Shown here: positions 25,135 through 33,141 of the stretch, one piece after another
How the letters are laid out: each line of letters opens with the position of its first letter
Numbering within the stretch: position 1 is the first letter of the stretch
Origin: Dinoroseobacter sp049800775
GTDB lineage: Bacteria; Pseudomonadota; Alphaproteobacteria; Rhodobacterales; Rhodobacteraceae
Length of the DNA: 64,000 nucleotides
Assembly (NCBI RefSeq): GCF_049800775.1
Contig: NZ_JBNAFR010000002.1
Span: forward strand, 569,573-633,572
Direction: 5' to 3'
Program-made: the position numbers and the translations under genes
Notes under the pieces: model-generated
Databases searched by the model: none
What the model was told of the DNA's origin: nothing
Seen by the model: the letters and a program-made list of their open reading frames with translations, nothing else

Positions 25135-25160
25135 TCGGGCGGTCCTTCGGGGCCGTCCGA
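25135..25160 (+). other. UUCG-capped stem-loop between dctP and dctQ
   Basis: TCGGGCGGTCC-TTCG-GGGCCGTCCGA folds into an 11-bp stem (two G-T wobbles) closed by a C(UUCG)G tetraloop. No T tract follows, so it is more likely a message-stabilising or processing element that keeps binding-protein mRNA above permease mRNA than a terminator. That role is inference. Confidence 0.6.
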
Positions 25161-25171
25161 ACGGTGTCTCC

Positions 25172-25669
25172 ATGTCCCTGATAAGCTCTGTTTCCCGGCT
25201 CGCCTGCCTTTTGGGCGCGGTGCTGATGGCCGCCACCGGCGTGATGCTGACCTATGAGGTCGTGGCGCGCTATTTCTTTGTCAAACCAACGATCTGGGCG
25301 GCGGAGCTCAGCCAGCTCTGCCTGATCTGGGGCTGCCTTCTGGCCATGGCCCACCTGCTGACCTTGCGGCGCCATATCACCGTGAACGCGGTCACCGGCC
25401 TGTTGCCGCCCGCCGCGCAGAAGCTCTGCGCGATGGTCGCCCTGGTGGTGGTGATCCTCTTTTCGGCCATCGTCGCCATTTACGGGTTCGATATCTTCTA
25501 TGACAGCTTCGAGCGCGGGCGGACCACGGGCTCGCTGTTGAACCTGCCGGTCTGGATCGCGGAGGCCTCGGTGCCTGTGGGCTTTGGCCTGCTGACGGTG
25601 CAGGCGGTGGTCGAGCTGGTCCGGATGCGCCACGGGGATGCCGCCAGTCTCGGAGCGACCCACGAATGA
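25172..25669 (+). CDS. dctQ: TRAP transporter small permease DctQ
   Basis: A 165-residue four-helix membrane protein of the DctQ family: an N-terminal helix VSRLACLLGAVLMAATGVML, the conserved YEVVARYFF and ELSQLCLIWGCLLAMAHLL segments with RRHITVNAV. It overlaps the start of dctM by four bases (ATGA). Confidence 0.92.
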   Translation: MSLISSVSRLACLLGAVLMAATGVMLTYEVVARYFFVKPTIWAAELSQLCLIWGCLLAMAHLLTLRRHITVNAVTGLLPPAAQKLCAMVALVVVILFSAIVAIYGFDIFYDSFERGRTTGSLLNLPVWIAEASVPVGFGLLTVQAVVELVRMRHGDAASLGATHE

Positions 25670-26940
25670 CCATCATCCTGATCCTCGTGGCGCTCTTCGC
25701 GCTCTTGCTGCTGGGCGTGCCAGTGGCCTTTGCCCTGGGGGGCATGGGGCTGGCCATGCTGATCCTCGGAGGCTTCTCGCCCCTGATGGCGCCGCAATCG
25801 ATCCTGTCGACGCTGGACGGGTTCATCCTGCTGGCGGTGCCGCTCTTTCTGCTGATGTCGAACCTGCTCTTGAAAGGGGGCGTGGGGCGCGATCTCTTTG
25901 CCGCCGTGCAGGCCTGGGTCGGGCATTGGCCCGGCGGGCTCGCGGTGGCGACAATTCTGAGCTGCGCGCTGTTTGCGGCGATCTCGGGCTCGTCGGTCGC
26001 AACGGCGGCGACGATCGGGACCGTGGCCATTCCCGAGATGATCAATCGCGGCTATGAAAAGAAATTCGTCTACGGGCTTCTGGCGGCGGGGGGGACCCTC
26101 GGGATCCTGATCCCGCCCTCGATCCCGATGATCGTCTACGGGTTCGTCACCGAGCAGTCGGTGATTGCGCTCTTTCTCGCGGGGATCGGGCCGGGCCTCG
26201 TGCTGGTCACGCTCTTTGTCCTCTTCGCGATGCTCCATGCCCGGCTCTCGGGGCATTACACGCCGGTGCCCAAAGCCACCACGGCCGAGCGGATCGCGGC
26301 GTCGAAACGGGCGTTGCCCTCGGTGGCCCTCGCCGCGCTGGTGATCATTGGCCTCTATTCCGGGGCCTTCACCCCGACCGAGGCCGCCGCGGTGGGCTTT
26401 GGCGCAGCCCTGCTGATCACAACGCTCTGGCTGCGCACGCTCACCTGGGCGACCTTCTGGGAGGCGATCCGCGAAAGCGCGATCACCACCGCCGCGATCC
26501 TGCTGATCGTCGCGGGGGCGAAGGTGTTCGGCAAGGCTATCGCGCTGTACCGGATCCCGCAGGATATCTCGGCCTTTCTCGCCCAAGTCATCGACGGACC
26601 GATCATGTTCATCATCGTGGTGTCGCTGGTGCTCTTGCTGATGGGGCTCGTCTTCGAGGCGCTCTCGATGATCCTGATCATGACACCGGTGCTGCTGCCG
26701 GCGGCCATGGGGTTGGGCTTCGATCCGATCTGGTTCGGGATCTATATGGTGATCATGGTGGAATGCGCCCTGATCACGCCGCCCGTGGGGCTCAACCTCT
26801 ATGTGATCCAGTCCGTCGCGCGCACCACCTTGTCCAATGTGGCGCGCGGGGTCTGGCCTTTCCTTGCGCTGATGCTGGTGACGGTGGCGATCCTCTATGC
26901 GTTCCCGGGCCTCGCCCTTTACATCCCTTTCCAATGGTGA
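25666..26940 (+). CDS. dctM: TRAP transporter large permease DctM
   Basis: A 424-residue permease with about twelve hydrophobic segments. Signature regions are LLAVPLFLLMSNLLLKGGVGRDLF, AAISGSSVATAATIGTVAIPEM and GGTLGILIPPSIPMIVYG (first two quoted at or below family motif length). It is translationally coupled to dctQ and followed four bases later by the PEP mutase/isocitrate lyase family enzyme. Confidence 0.95.
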   Translation: MTIILILVALFALLLLGVPVAFALGGMGLAMLILGGFSPLMAPQSILSTLDGFILLAVPLFLLMSNLLLKGGVGRDLFAAVQAWVGHWPGGLAVATILSCALFAAISGSSVATAATIGTVAIPEMINRGYEKKFVYGLLAAGGTLGILIPPSIPMIVYGFVTEQSVIALFLAGIGPGLVLVTLFVLFAMLHARLSGHYTPVPKATTAERIAASKRALPSVALAALVIIGLYSGAFTPTEAAAVGFGAALLITTLWLRTLTWATFWEAIRESAITTAAILLIVAGAKVFGKAIALYRIPQDISAFLAQVIDGPIMFIIVVSLVLLLMGLVFEALSMILIMTPVLLPAAMGLGFDPIWFGIYMVIMVECALITPPVGLNLYVIQSVARTTLSNVARGVWPFLALMLVTVAILYAFPGLALYIPFQW

Positions 26941-26944
26941 CCCG

Positions 26945-27829
26945 ATGACGACCCCCGCCCAGACCTTGCGAAGCCTGCTGGCGCAGGACCGCTGCCATGT
27001 GATGCCCTGCTGTTTCGATGCGCTCTCGGCCAAGCTGATTGCGCAGGAAGGCTATGACCTGACCTTCATGTCGGGCTTTGCCGCCTCGGCCAGCCGGATC
27101 GGCGCGCCGGATCTGGGGCTGATGAGCTATGGCGAAGTGGTGGATCAGGCGCGCAACATCACCGATGCGATCTCGATCCCGCTCATCGGGGATGGCGATA
27201 CGGGCTATGGCAACGCGATGAATGTGCGCCGAACCGTGGCGGGCTTTGCCAAGGCGGGCTGCGCGGCGGTGATGATCGAGGATCAGCTCGCGCCCAAGCG
27301 CTGCGGCCATACGCCGGGCAAGGCGGTGGTCGGGCGCGACGAGGCCTTTGACCGGATCCGGGCCGCAGTCGATGAGCGCGAGGCCCTGCGTGCGGCAGGC
27401 GGTGACATCCTGATCCTTGCACGCACCGACGCGCGCCACGAACACGGGCTGGCCGAGGCCATCGACCGGGCGGGCAGGTTCGCCGAGCTCGGTGCCGATA
27501 TCCTCTTTGTCGAGGCGCCGCGCAGCGCGGCGGAGATGCGCGAGGTCTGTCGCAACCTGCCGGGCCCCAAGATGGCTAATATCGTCGAGGGCGGGGACAC
27601 GCCGGACCTGTCGAATGCCGAGCTGCACGAGATCGGCTATGCCATTGCCGCCTATCCCCTGTCCCTGATGGCGGCGGCGATGCAGGCCATGGTCACGACG
27701 CTGAAATCCATGCGCTCCGATGCGCGGCCGGACCTGATGGATTTCGTCGAGCTGCGCGACCGGATCGGGTTTGACGCCTATTACGACGCCTCCGAGCGCT
27801 ATGCCTCGGCCCGGCGCGAGAAGAGCTAG
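26945..27829 (+). CDS. Isocitrate lyase/PEP mutase family enzyme
   Basis: A 294-residue TIM-barrel enzyme of the isocitrate lyase / phosphoenolpyruvate mutase superfamily. Typical are PCCFDALSAKLIAQEGYD, SGFAASAS, the metal site DGDTGYGNAMNVRRTV, and IEDQLAPKRCGH with the catalytic-loop KRCGH (K-R/K-C-G-H) signature, which marks C-C lyases such as methylisocitrate lyase or oxaloacetate hydrolase/decarboxylase rather than mutases. It is the last gene of the TRAP operon and probably splits the imported acid or its product. The exact substrate cannot be read from sequence. Confidence 0.9.
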   Translation: MTTPAQTLRSLLAQDRCHVMPCCFDALSAKLIAQEGYDLTFMSGFAASASRIGAPDLGLMSYGEVVDQARNITDAISIPLIGDGDTGYGNAMNVRRTVAGFAKAGCAAVMIEDQLAPKRCGHTPGKAVVGRDEAFDRIRAAVDEREALRAAGGDILILARTDARHEHGLAEAIDRAGRFAELGADILFVEAPRSAAEMREVCRNLPGPKMANIVEGGDTPDLSNAELHEIGYAIAAYPLSLMAAAMQAMVTTLKSMRSDARPDLMDFVELRDRIGFDAYYDASERYASARREKS

Positions 27830-27847
27830 GCGCTGGGGGCGGGCGGC

Positions 27848-28702
27848 TCAGGCGGTGGGACGCCCTCGCCGCCAGACCACGGCGCTATCCTTGCGTTTCA
27901 GCCGCGCCCAGAGTGCGGTCGAGACAAAGACCGTCACATAGGCGATCCCGTCCAGCGGATGGGCCAGCAGCGTGCGCAGCGAGGCGCGCAGATCATTGCG
28001 CGCCCCGTCATTGACCAGCAACTCGGGATAGAGACCTGCGAACTCGCGATTGCCCTCATTCCAGCGCAGGCGCACCTTGATCAGATTGCCCAGACCGTCC
28101 GGCACGGGCCAGACATAGGGGGCGGGGACCTTGCGACGCTCTTCGGGGGCGAATTGCAGACGCACGAAGCGGTCATCGGAATGGATCAGCGGAAAGCTTC
28201 CCCAGCGGCTGCGTGCGGTCGCCGTGACACCGTAGAGCCCCATGCCGGGCACGCCGTCGCGCACGAACGGCATGGCGAGCATGAAGCGGCCATAGGCCCG
28301 GCTGACCCAGCTCCGGGCCGGGGCGACCTGGATCGTGGCACTGCAATAGATCTCCTCATCGCTCAGAAGCAGGGGGAGGAGCTGCGCGAGGACCTCGGGC
28401 GCGAGCGTGACATCGGCATCCACGTAGAGCCGCGGCGCAAACTGCGCCCGCGCATCAGCCGTGTTGAGCGCGCCCGCCTTGCCGGGCTCGGGAAGATCGA
28501 TGACCCCAAGGGAGAAGCCGGCCGCCTCAAGCGCCACGCGGGCCTCTTCGGCCACGGCGCAGGTCCGGTCTTTGCAGGCATTGGCCACCACCAGAATTTC
28601 GATCCGGTGATCCGCCGCAAGGTCCTTCTGGGCGGCGAGTGAGCTCAGGAGCGCCCCGAGCACGAGTTCCTCGTTATGGCAGGGGATGATGAGCGAGATC
28701 AT
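27848..28702 (-). CDS. Family 2 glycosyltransferase
   Basis: A 284-residue GT-A fold glycosyltransferase. It starts MISLIIPCHNEELVLGALL (nucleotide-sugar binding), has the LPEPGKAGALN loop and the metal-binding Asp set LYVDADVTL. The C-terminal part carries one hydrophobic segment (DGIAYVTVFVSTALWARL), suggesting membrane association. Its start overlaps the stop of the epimerase gene by four bases, so the two form an operon that may build a pentose- or uronate-containing surface glycan. It is a clear paralogue of the glycosyltransferase in the nitric oxide synthase operon, sharing the PGK-x-GAL and L-Y/F-LDADV patterns. Confidence 0.88.
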   Translation of the reverse strand: MISLIIPCHNEELVLGALLSSLAAQKDLAADHRIEILVVANACKDRTCAVAEEARVALEAAGFSLGVIDLPEPGKAGALNTADARAQFAPRLYVDADVTLAPEVLAQLLPLLLSDEEIYCSATIQVAPARSWVSRAYGRFMLAMPFVRDGVPGMGLYGVTATARSRWGSFPLIHSDDRFVRLQFAPEERRKVPAPYVWPVPDGLGNLIKVRLRWNEGNREFAGLYPELLVNDGARNDLRASLRTLLAHPLDGIAYVTVFVSTALWARLKRKDSAVVWRRGRPTA

Positions 28703-29658
28703 CCGGCCGTCCCTTGTGCGGCGCGGGCTGCGAGCCGGGCGCGGATGTCGTCCAGCGTATTCCGCAATCCGTCTGCGAGCGGGACGGACGGCGCCCAGTT
28801 GAGCTCCGCCTTGGCGCGCGTGATATCCGGGCAGCGCCGCCTCGGATCATCGGTCGCCGCAGGACCAGACACGACCGGGCTGTCCGAGCCGGTCAGAGCT
28901 TTGATCTGCTCGGCCAGGGCGCGCACGGTGATCTCACCGGGATTGCCGATATTGTAGGGTCCGGTCTGGGTATCGTCGCTGTCCATCAGCGCCAGCATGC
29001 CCGCGATCGTATCGCTGACATAGCAGAAACTGCGCGTCTGGCTCCCGTCACCATGGAGCTGGAGCGGCGCATCGCGCAGGGCAGCCGCAAGGAAATTGGT
29101 GACGACCCGGCCATCCTCGATGTCCATGGCCGGGCCATAGGTGTTGAACAGGCGCATGATCTTGACGCGCACCCCGTGGCGTCGGTGATAGTCGAAACAC
29201 AGGGTCTCGGCCGCGCGCTTGCCCTCGTTGTAGCAGGCCCGCGGACTGAGCGGATCGATCTGGCCGATATAGCTCTCGGGCTGCGGGTGGCAGTCCGGAT
29301 CGCCGTAGATCTCTGAGGTGGAGGCCTGGATCATCACCGCACCGCAAGTCTGCGCCACGCGCAGCGCGTGATCCGCGCCCAGCACATTTGTGCGCAATGT
29401 GTGGACCGGGTCGATCTGATATTTCGGGGGGGAGGCCGCCGATGCCATGTTGAAAATGATGTCTACTTCCGCCTCGTAGGGCAGCGAGACATCCCATTTG
29501 CGGAAGGAAAACCCCTTGTGGTCGAGCAGATCATGGAGCGTTTCCATGCGCCCGGTCAGCAGGTTGTCCATCGCGAGAACCTGATGGCCCCGCCCCAGCA
29601 GGGCACGACATAAATGGCTGCCCAAAAATCCCGCACCACCGGTCACCAACACACGCAT
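28699..29658 (-). CDS. NAD-dependent epimerase/dehydratase, UDP-glucuronate decarboxylase-like
   Basis: A 319-residue extended short-chain dehydrogenase. It has the NAD-binding GGAGFLGSHL at residues 7-16, the active-site Tyr/Lys in CYNEGKRAAETL, and the NTYGPAMDIEDGRVV and YNIGNPGEITV segments that match UDP-glucuronic acid decarboxylase (UDP-xylose synthase) better than simple epimerases. It would convert UDP-glucuronate to UDP-xylose or a 4-keto-pentose for the glycosyltransferase encoded immediately downstream. No other polysaccharide genes lie in the window. Confidence 0.88.
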   Translation of the reverse strand: MRVLVTGGAGFLGSHLCRALLGRGHQVLAMDNLLTGRMETLHDLLDHKGFSFRKWDVSLPYEAEVDIIFNMASAASPPKYQIDPVHTLRTNVLGADHALRVAQTCGAVMIQASTSEIYGDPDCHPQPESYIGQIDPLSPRACYNEGKRAAETLCFDYHRRHGVRVKIMRLFNTYGPAMDIEDGRVVTNFLAAALRDAPLQLHGDGSQTRSFCYVSDTIAGMLALMDSDDTQTGPYNIGNPGEITVRALAEQIKALTGSDSPVVSGPAATDDPRRRCPDITRAKAELNWAPSVPLADGLRNTLDDIRARLAARAAQGTAG

Positions 29659-30308
29659 CTACTCAACAATACCTTTGGGATGATTTGATCGTTACGCAAT
29701 TCTCCATTGCCCTTTCAGTATATTCACAGGCCCCGGAGGCTGGCTATAGCCGGGCAGATGTTTATTCGGGTCTTTAGGGGTCATTAAGGCTTTTTCCCAC
29801 TTCGTTTAATTCGGGAAGCTGCGGGATATAGCCCTGTAGTTAAATGGTTTTGTTCCGGACAGGCTCGGGAAAACCCCATGGCAGGATTGAGAAAATGCCG
29901 CAGGTGCCACATTCATGCGCATGTGCGGCAAGCCGGGCGAACGACAGCGCTCGGAAGGCTTCGCGAGCTCGGGGCGCGGCCGCGCGCAGGGCGCCGTATT
30001 GTTGTGTGTTTCGGGACAATGCCGCAGACATTCGAGCCTGATGAGATTGTCTCAAACGCTTAGACCACCCAGTGCAGACGGGCGTTGCGGGCAGCCGCGG
30101 ATGGCCCGAGAAGGGGGGCAGGCCCGGCGCGCATGTCCCAAAGGGCAGAGCCCGGCACTGGGTGCAGATTGGCGAAGATGCGCCGATGGGGCCGGGCCGA
30201 TCCTTGTCGGATTAGGGCCAACATGGTATAAATCTAATTATTGTTTCTATTTGCCGAACGCTGTGTGTTTGTCGCGGTGCCTTATTTGATCGGCGATTTG
30301 AGGTTTGA
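29659..30308. other. 650-bp intergenic region
   Basis: No gene with credible codon use is visible. The left third is AT-rich and probably carries the epimerase promoter. The middle (about 29940-30180) is GC-rich and unstructured in coding terms. The right end holds a promoter-like sequence for the three-gene plus-strand cassette. Confidence 0.5.
30204..30232 (+). promoter_or_regulatory. Sigma70-type promoter for the Gly-rich/cyclase cassette
   Basis: TTGTCG, a 17-base spacer and TATAAA form a good -35/-10 pair about 77 bp before the start of the first cassette gene. The -10 is close to consensus, which is unusual in this GC-rich window. Confidence 0.5.
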
Positions 30309-31505
30309 ATGTTTATTGGAATGTCCACGGAGTTTGGGCAAATAGGTGCCTGTGTCGCGGCCGCAAAAGACCGTCTCTCCCATCGTGCTGATGCACTCCT
30401 TCTGCGGGACCCGCCCATTGACCGGGATGTCCCCGAGAACTCGGATCTCGATTTTCTGGCAATCGGTGCTGCGGAAGACTTTCTGCCCGAGCGGCTGACG
30501 CTGCCGGGGGAACGCCGCATCGATGTGATGTGGGTGCCGCAACGCGATCTGCAGGACCTTCCGGCGCTGGCGGTGCGGGGCCTGATCCCGCACCGGATCC
30601 TGAGCTCACGGCTCGTGCATGACCGGGACGGAACCTGCGCCCCGGCCCTTGCAGAGCTCGGTAGGTTGTTCGAGACCCCGGAGCTGCGCGCCCGGCGGGT
30701 CGCGGGGCTGCTGGAGATGGGCTTCGCCACGGTGCGCGAGATCGGGGTGAGCTGGGACAGCCCGGCAGTGGCCTTGTTCTGGTTGCACATGGCCCACTCG
30801 GCCTGCCTCGCGGCGCTGGCGGATGGGCTCGGCATGCTCTGTCCGAATGTCTATACGCGGCCCACCGAGACACTCCGGCGGGTCGATGATGTGCTGGGGC
30901 GCGACGAGCGCGCGGGCATGGCCCGGGCGTTGCGGCTTGAGGGCGATCTCGAAGGGATGATCGCGCGCCTGCGGCGCTTCCACGGTCAGCTCCATGCCCG
31001 TTTCCCCGAACCCGACTGGCCCGAGGCGATGCGACAGATGACCCGATGGGAGTACCGCTATTTCGCGGCCCCCGACGAGCTCGACTGGCGCATCGCCATC
31101 GCGCGCGAACTCGCCGCCGGGGGCGACCTGATGGGGGCGATGTTTTACCTGCGGTTTCACGCCTATGCGCTGACCCGTTTGCCGCTGGTGGCGGCGCGGG
31201 CCGCGGCGGGCGGGGACGAGAACTTCCTGCGGCCCTCCGAACGGGTCGGCCCGGAATTCGCGCGGCTCTGCCCGGATCTGGCCGAGGACATGGCCCTGCT
31301 CCTTGCCGGGCCGGATGTCGGGCGGCCCGAGCTCGATGCCGCGCTGGATCATCTGCAGGGGTTTCGCGCCCGCACCCTTGGCGTGCTCGCCGCGCGCGGC
31401 CTGCGCCTGCCGGAGCTGCCCCCATGGGCGCCCTTCGGGGCACCCCCATCCCCCCACAATACGCCCAAGACTTACAAGGAGGAGACACATAATGCCCATT
31501 CTTGA
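30309..31505 (+). CDS. Nucleotidyltransferase-like hypothetical protein
   Basis: A 398-residue soluble protein. The N-terminal ~110 residues resemble a minimal nucleotidyltransferase: ADALLLRDPPIDRDVPENSDLDFLAIG has a D-x-D pair (SDLD) after a strand, and a second strand RRIDVMWVP supplies another Asp, but the usual GS motif is not clear. The rest is helical and unrecognised, with WLHMAHSACLAALADGLG and FYLRFHAYALTRLP. GAGG lies ahead of the ATG; a start four codons on is possible. The last 14 bases overlap the start of the Gly-rich protein gene, so the two are co-translated. A role in modifying or activating a partner of the cassette is inference. Confidence 0.6.
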   Translation: MFIGMSTEFGQIGACVAAAKDRLSHRADALLLRDPPIDRDVPENSDLDFLAIGAAEDFLPERLTLPGERRIDVMWVPQRDLQDLPALAVRGLIPHRILSSRLVHDRDGTCAPALAELGRLFETPELRARRVAGLLEMGFATVREIGVSWDSPAVALFWLHMAHSACLAALADGLGMLCPNVYTRPTETLRRVDDVLGRDERAGMARALRLEGDLEGMIARLRRFHGQLHARFPEPDWPEAMRQMTRWEYRYFAAPDELDWRIAIARELAAGGDLMGAMFYLRFHAYALTRLPLVAARAAAGGDENFLRPSERVGPEFARLCPDLAEDMALLLAGPDVGRPELDAALDHLQGFRARTLGVLAARGLRLPELPPWAPFGAPPSPHNTPKTYKEETHNAHS

Positions 31506-33141
31506 TTTGGTCTGCGACCGCTGTCGCCAGGAGATCGAGACCCTGATCGGTTCGGATCCACGGCAGTCAGAGGTCATAACCGGGGACTTCCCGGTCCATG
31601 AATGCTGCTTCATCCGCGACGAGATCCGCTTTCTGAACAACGGGCGGTTGATCTTCGAACCCCAGAAGCGCGACGATAACGAAGGGGATTACTGCCGGGA
31701 TTACACGGTCGTGTGCCGTCGGCTGGTCGTGGTGGGGGGCGGCGCGCCGATCACCCTCAACCCTTGCGGCCCCGAGGATCCAGGCAACCAGTACACCAAC
31801 AAGAACGTCATCACATGGCGGCAGCGCCTGATCGTGAATGACCAGCCCATTCCCAACCCTCTCAAGGCGCCGGACGGCCAGGATTTCGGCAATTGGCAGG
31901 ATCAGGGTCAGGGCAATAGCGGCGTCACCGGCGGCGCGGGCACCGATGGCAATCCCGGGAACAAGGGGGACAATGGCCGGTTCGCGCCGAATTTCGCGCT
32001 GATCGCGCTGGAGGTCGTGTTCGAGGGGCTGGACGGTCACCTGATCATCGACTTTGACGGACAGGTCGGCGGCCGTGGCCAGCGTGGCCAGAATGGCGGC
32101 AAGGGCGGCAAGGGCATGAATGGCCGACAGGGCCAGTCCGACAATAGCTGGCCCGGCGAGGGCTGCGACCGGCAGCCCGGCCATGGCGGCGACGGTGGCA
32201 GCGGCGGCGATGGCGGCAAGGGCGGTCAGGGCGGCGATGGCGGAAATGCGGGCAACATCACCATCGCCTCCGGCGCGGATGTGATCGCCTCGGGCATCTT
32301 CGTCGGCGGCAAGTTCACCTATGTGAATGATGGCGGCAACGAGGGCAGCGGGGGGCTGGGGGGCTTTGGCGGCCTGCCGGGCGGCGGCGGTCAGGCGGGG
32401 TTCAAGACCAACCAATGCGACGCGGCCTCAAATGGCGAGACGGGCAATCCCGGCTTCCCGCCCTCGGGCCTGGGCGCTGGCTCGAACGCCAATGAAGGCG
32501 GGATCGGCGCGGCAGGGGCGGCGGGCTCGCTGACCTTCGAGACGCTGGTCGATCCGGGTTGTCTCGATGGGCTGGCACTGAAGCCTGTGGTCAACACGGT
32601 CGAGCCCACCGTACTCTGCCGGGGATTTGCAAGCCCGGCGAACAATGTCTCGGTCAGCCTGTTTGGCCAGAACCTTGCCCAGGTGACAGCGGTAAGCACC
32701 ACGCTCGGCGGGGTCAGCATCTCGATCCAGCCGACGAGCACGGATACGGAGCTCAAGCTTTCGGTGGATATTCTCGGTACCTCGGATCTCGGGCCGGGCG
32801 ATCTGATCCTGTCGCGGCCTCTCGCCTCGGACGAGGTCTTTGGCAATGCCATCGAGGTGCGTCGTTTCGAGGTCACCGCTGTCACACCGAATTCGGTGGC
32901 TCGGGGGGAGAGCGGGGTGCTGAACATCGACGGCAGCTGCTTTGACCCAAGCGCGGCCATCCTGCAGGTCAATGTCTCGGGCATCGGGGTATCGACCAAC
33001 TCGGTGGTGATCCTGAACGATACCCAGATCCAGGCGAATTTCGATGTGGGTAATGCCGCGCCGACCGGGCAGCGGGATGTGACCGTGGTCAACGGCACCA
33101 CGTCCCACACGCTCGTCAACGCGCTGACCGTGACCGGGTGA
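31492..33141 (+). CDS. Gly-rich collagen-like protein with TIG-like C-terminus
   Basis: A 549-residue protein without a recognisable signal peptide. Order of parts: an N-terminal Cys-rich domain (C8, C11, C38, C39, C68, C75), a low-complexity region at about 140-345 dominated by G-G-x-G and G-x-x repeats with N, D, K and Q, interrupted by beta-strand-like patches (FALIALEVVFEGLDGHLIIDF and ITIASGADVIASGIFVGG, each within family-like beta-helix style), and a C-terminal ~190 residues with two IPT/TIG-like beta-sandwiches (VTAVTPNSVARGESGVLNI). AAGGAGGA precedes the ATG. It overlaps both neighbours, so it is the central product of the cassette. Its length and repeats suggest a structural or surface protein; how it is exported is unclear. 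Confidence 0.7.
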   Translation: MPILDLVCDRCRQEIETLIGSDPRQSEVITGDFPVHECCFIRDEIRFLNNGRLIFEPQKRDDNEGDYCRDYTVVCRRLVVVGGGAPITLNPCGPEDPGNQYTNKNVITWRQRLIVNDQPIPNPLKAPDGQDFGNWQDQGQGNSGVTGGAGTDGNPGNKGDNGRFAPNFALIALEVVFEGLDGHLIIDFDGQVGGRGQRGQNGGKGGKGMNGRQGQSDNSWPGEGCDRQPGHGGDGGSGGDGGKGGQGGDGGNAGNITIASGADVIASGIFVGGKFTYVNDGGNEGSGGLGGFGGLPGGGGQAGFKTNQCDAASNGETGNPGFPPSGLGAGSNANEGGIGAAGAAGSLTFETLVDPGCLDGLALKPVVNTVEPTVLCRGFASPANNVSVSLFGQNLAQVTAVSTTLGGVSISIQPTSTDTELKLSVDILGTSDLGPGDLILSRPLASDEVFGNAIEVRRFEVTAVTPNSVARGESGVLNIDGSCFDPSAAILQVNVSGIGVSTNSVVILNDTQIQANFDVGNAAPTGQRDVTVVNGTTSHTLVNALTVTG

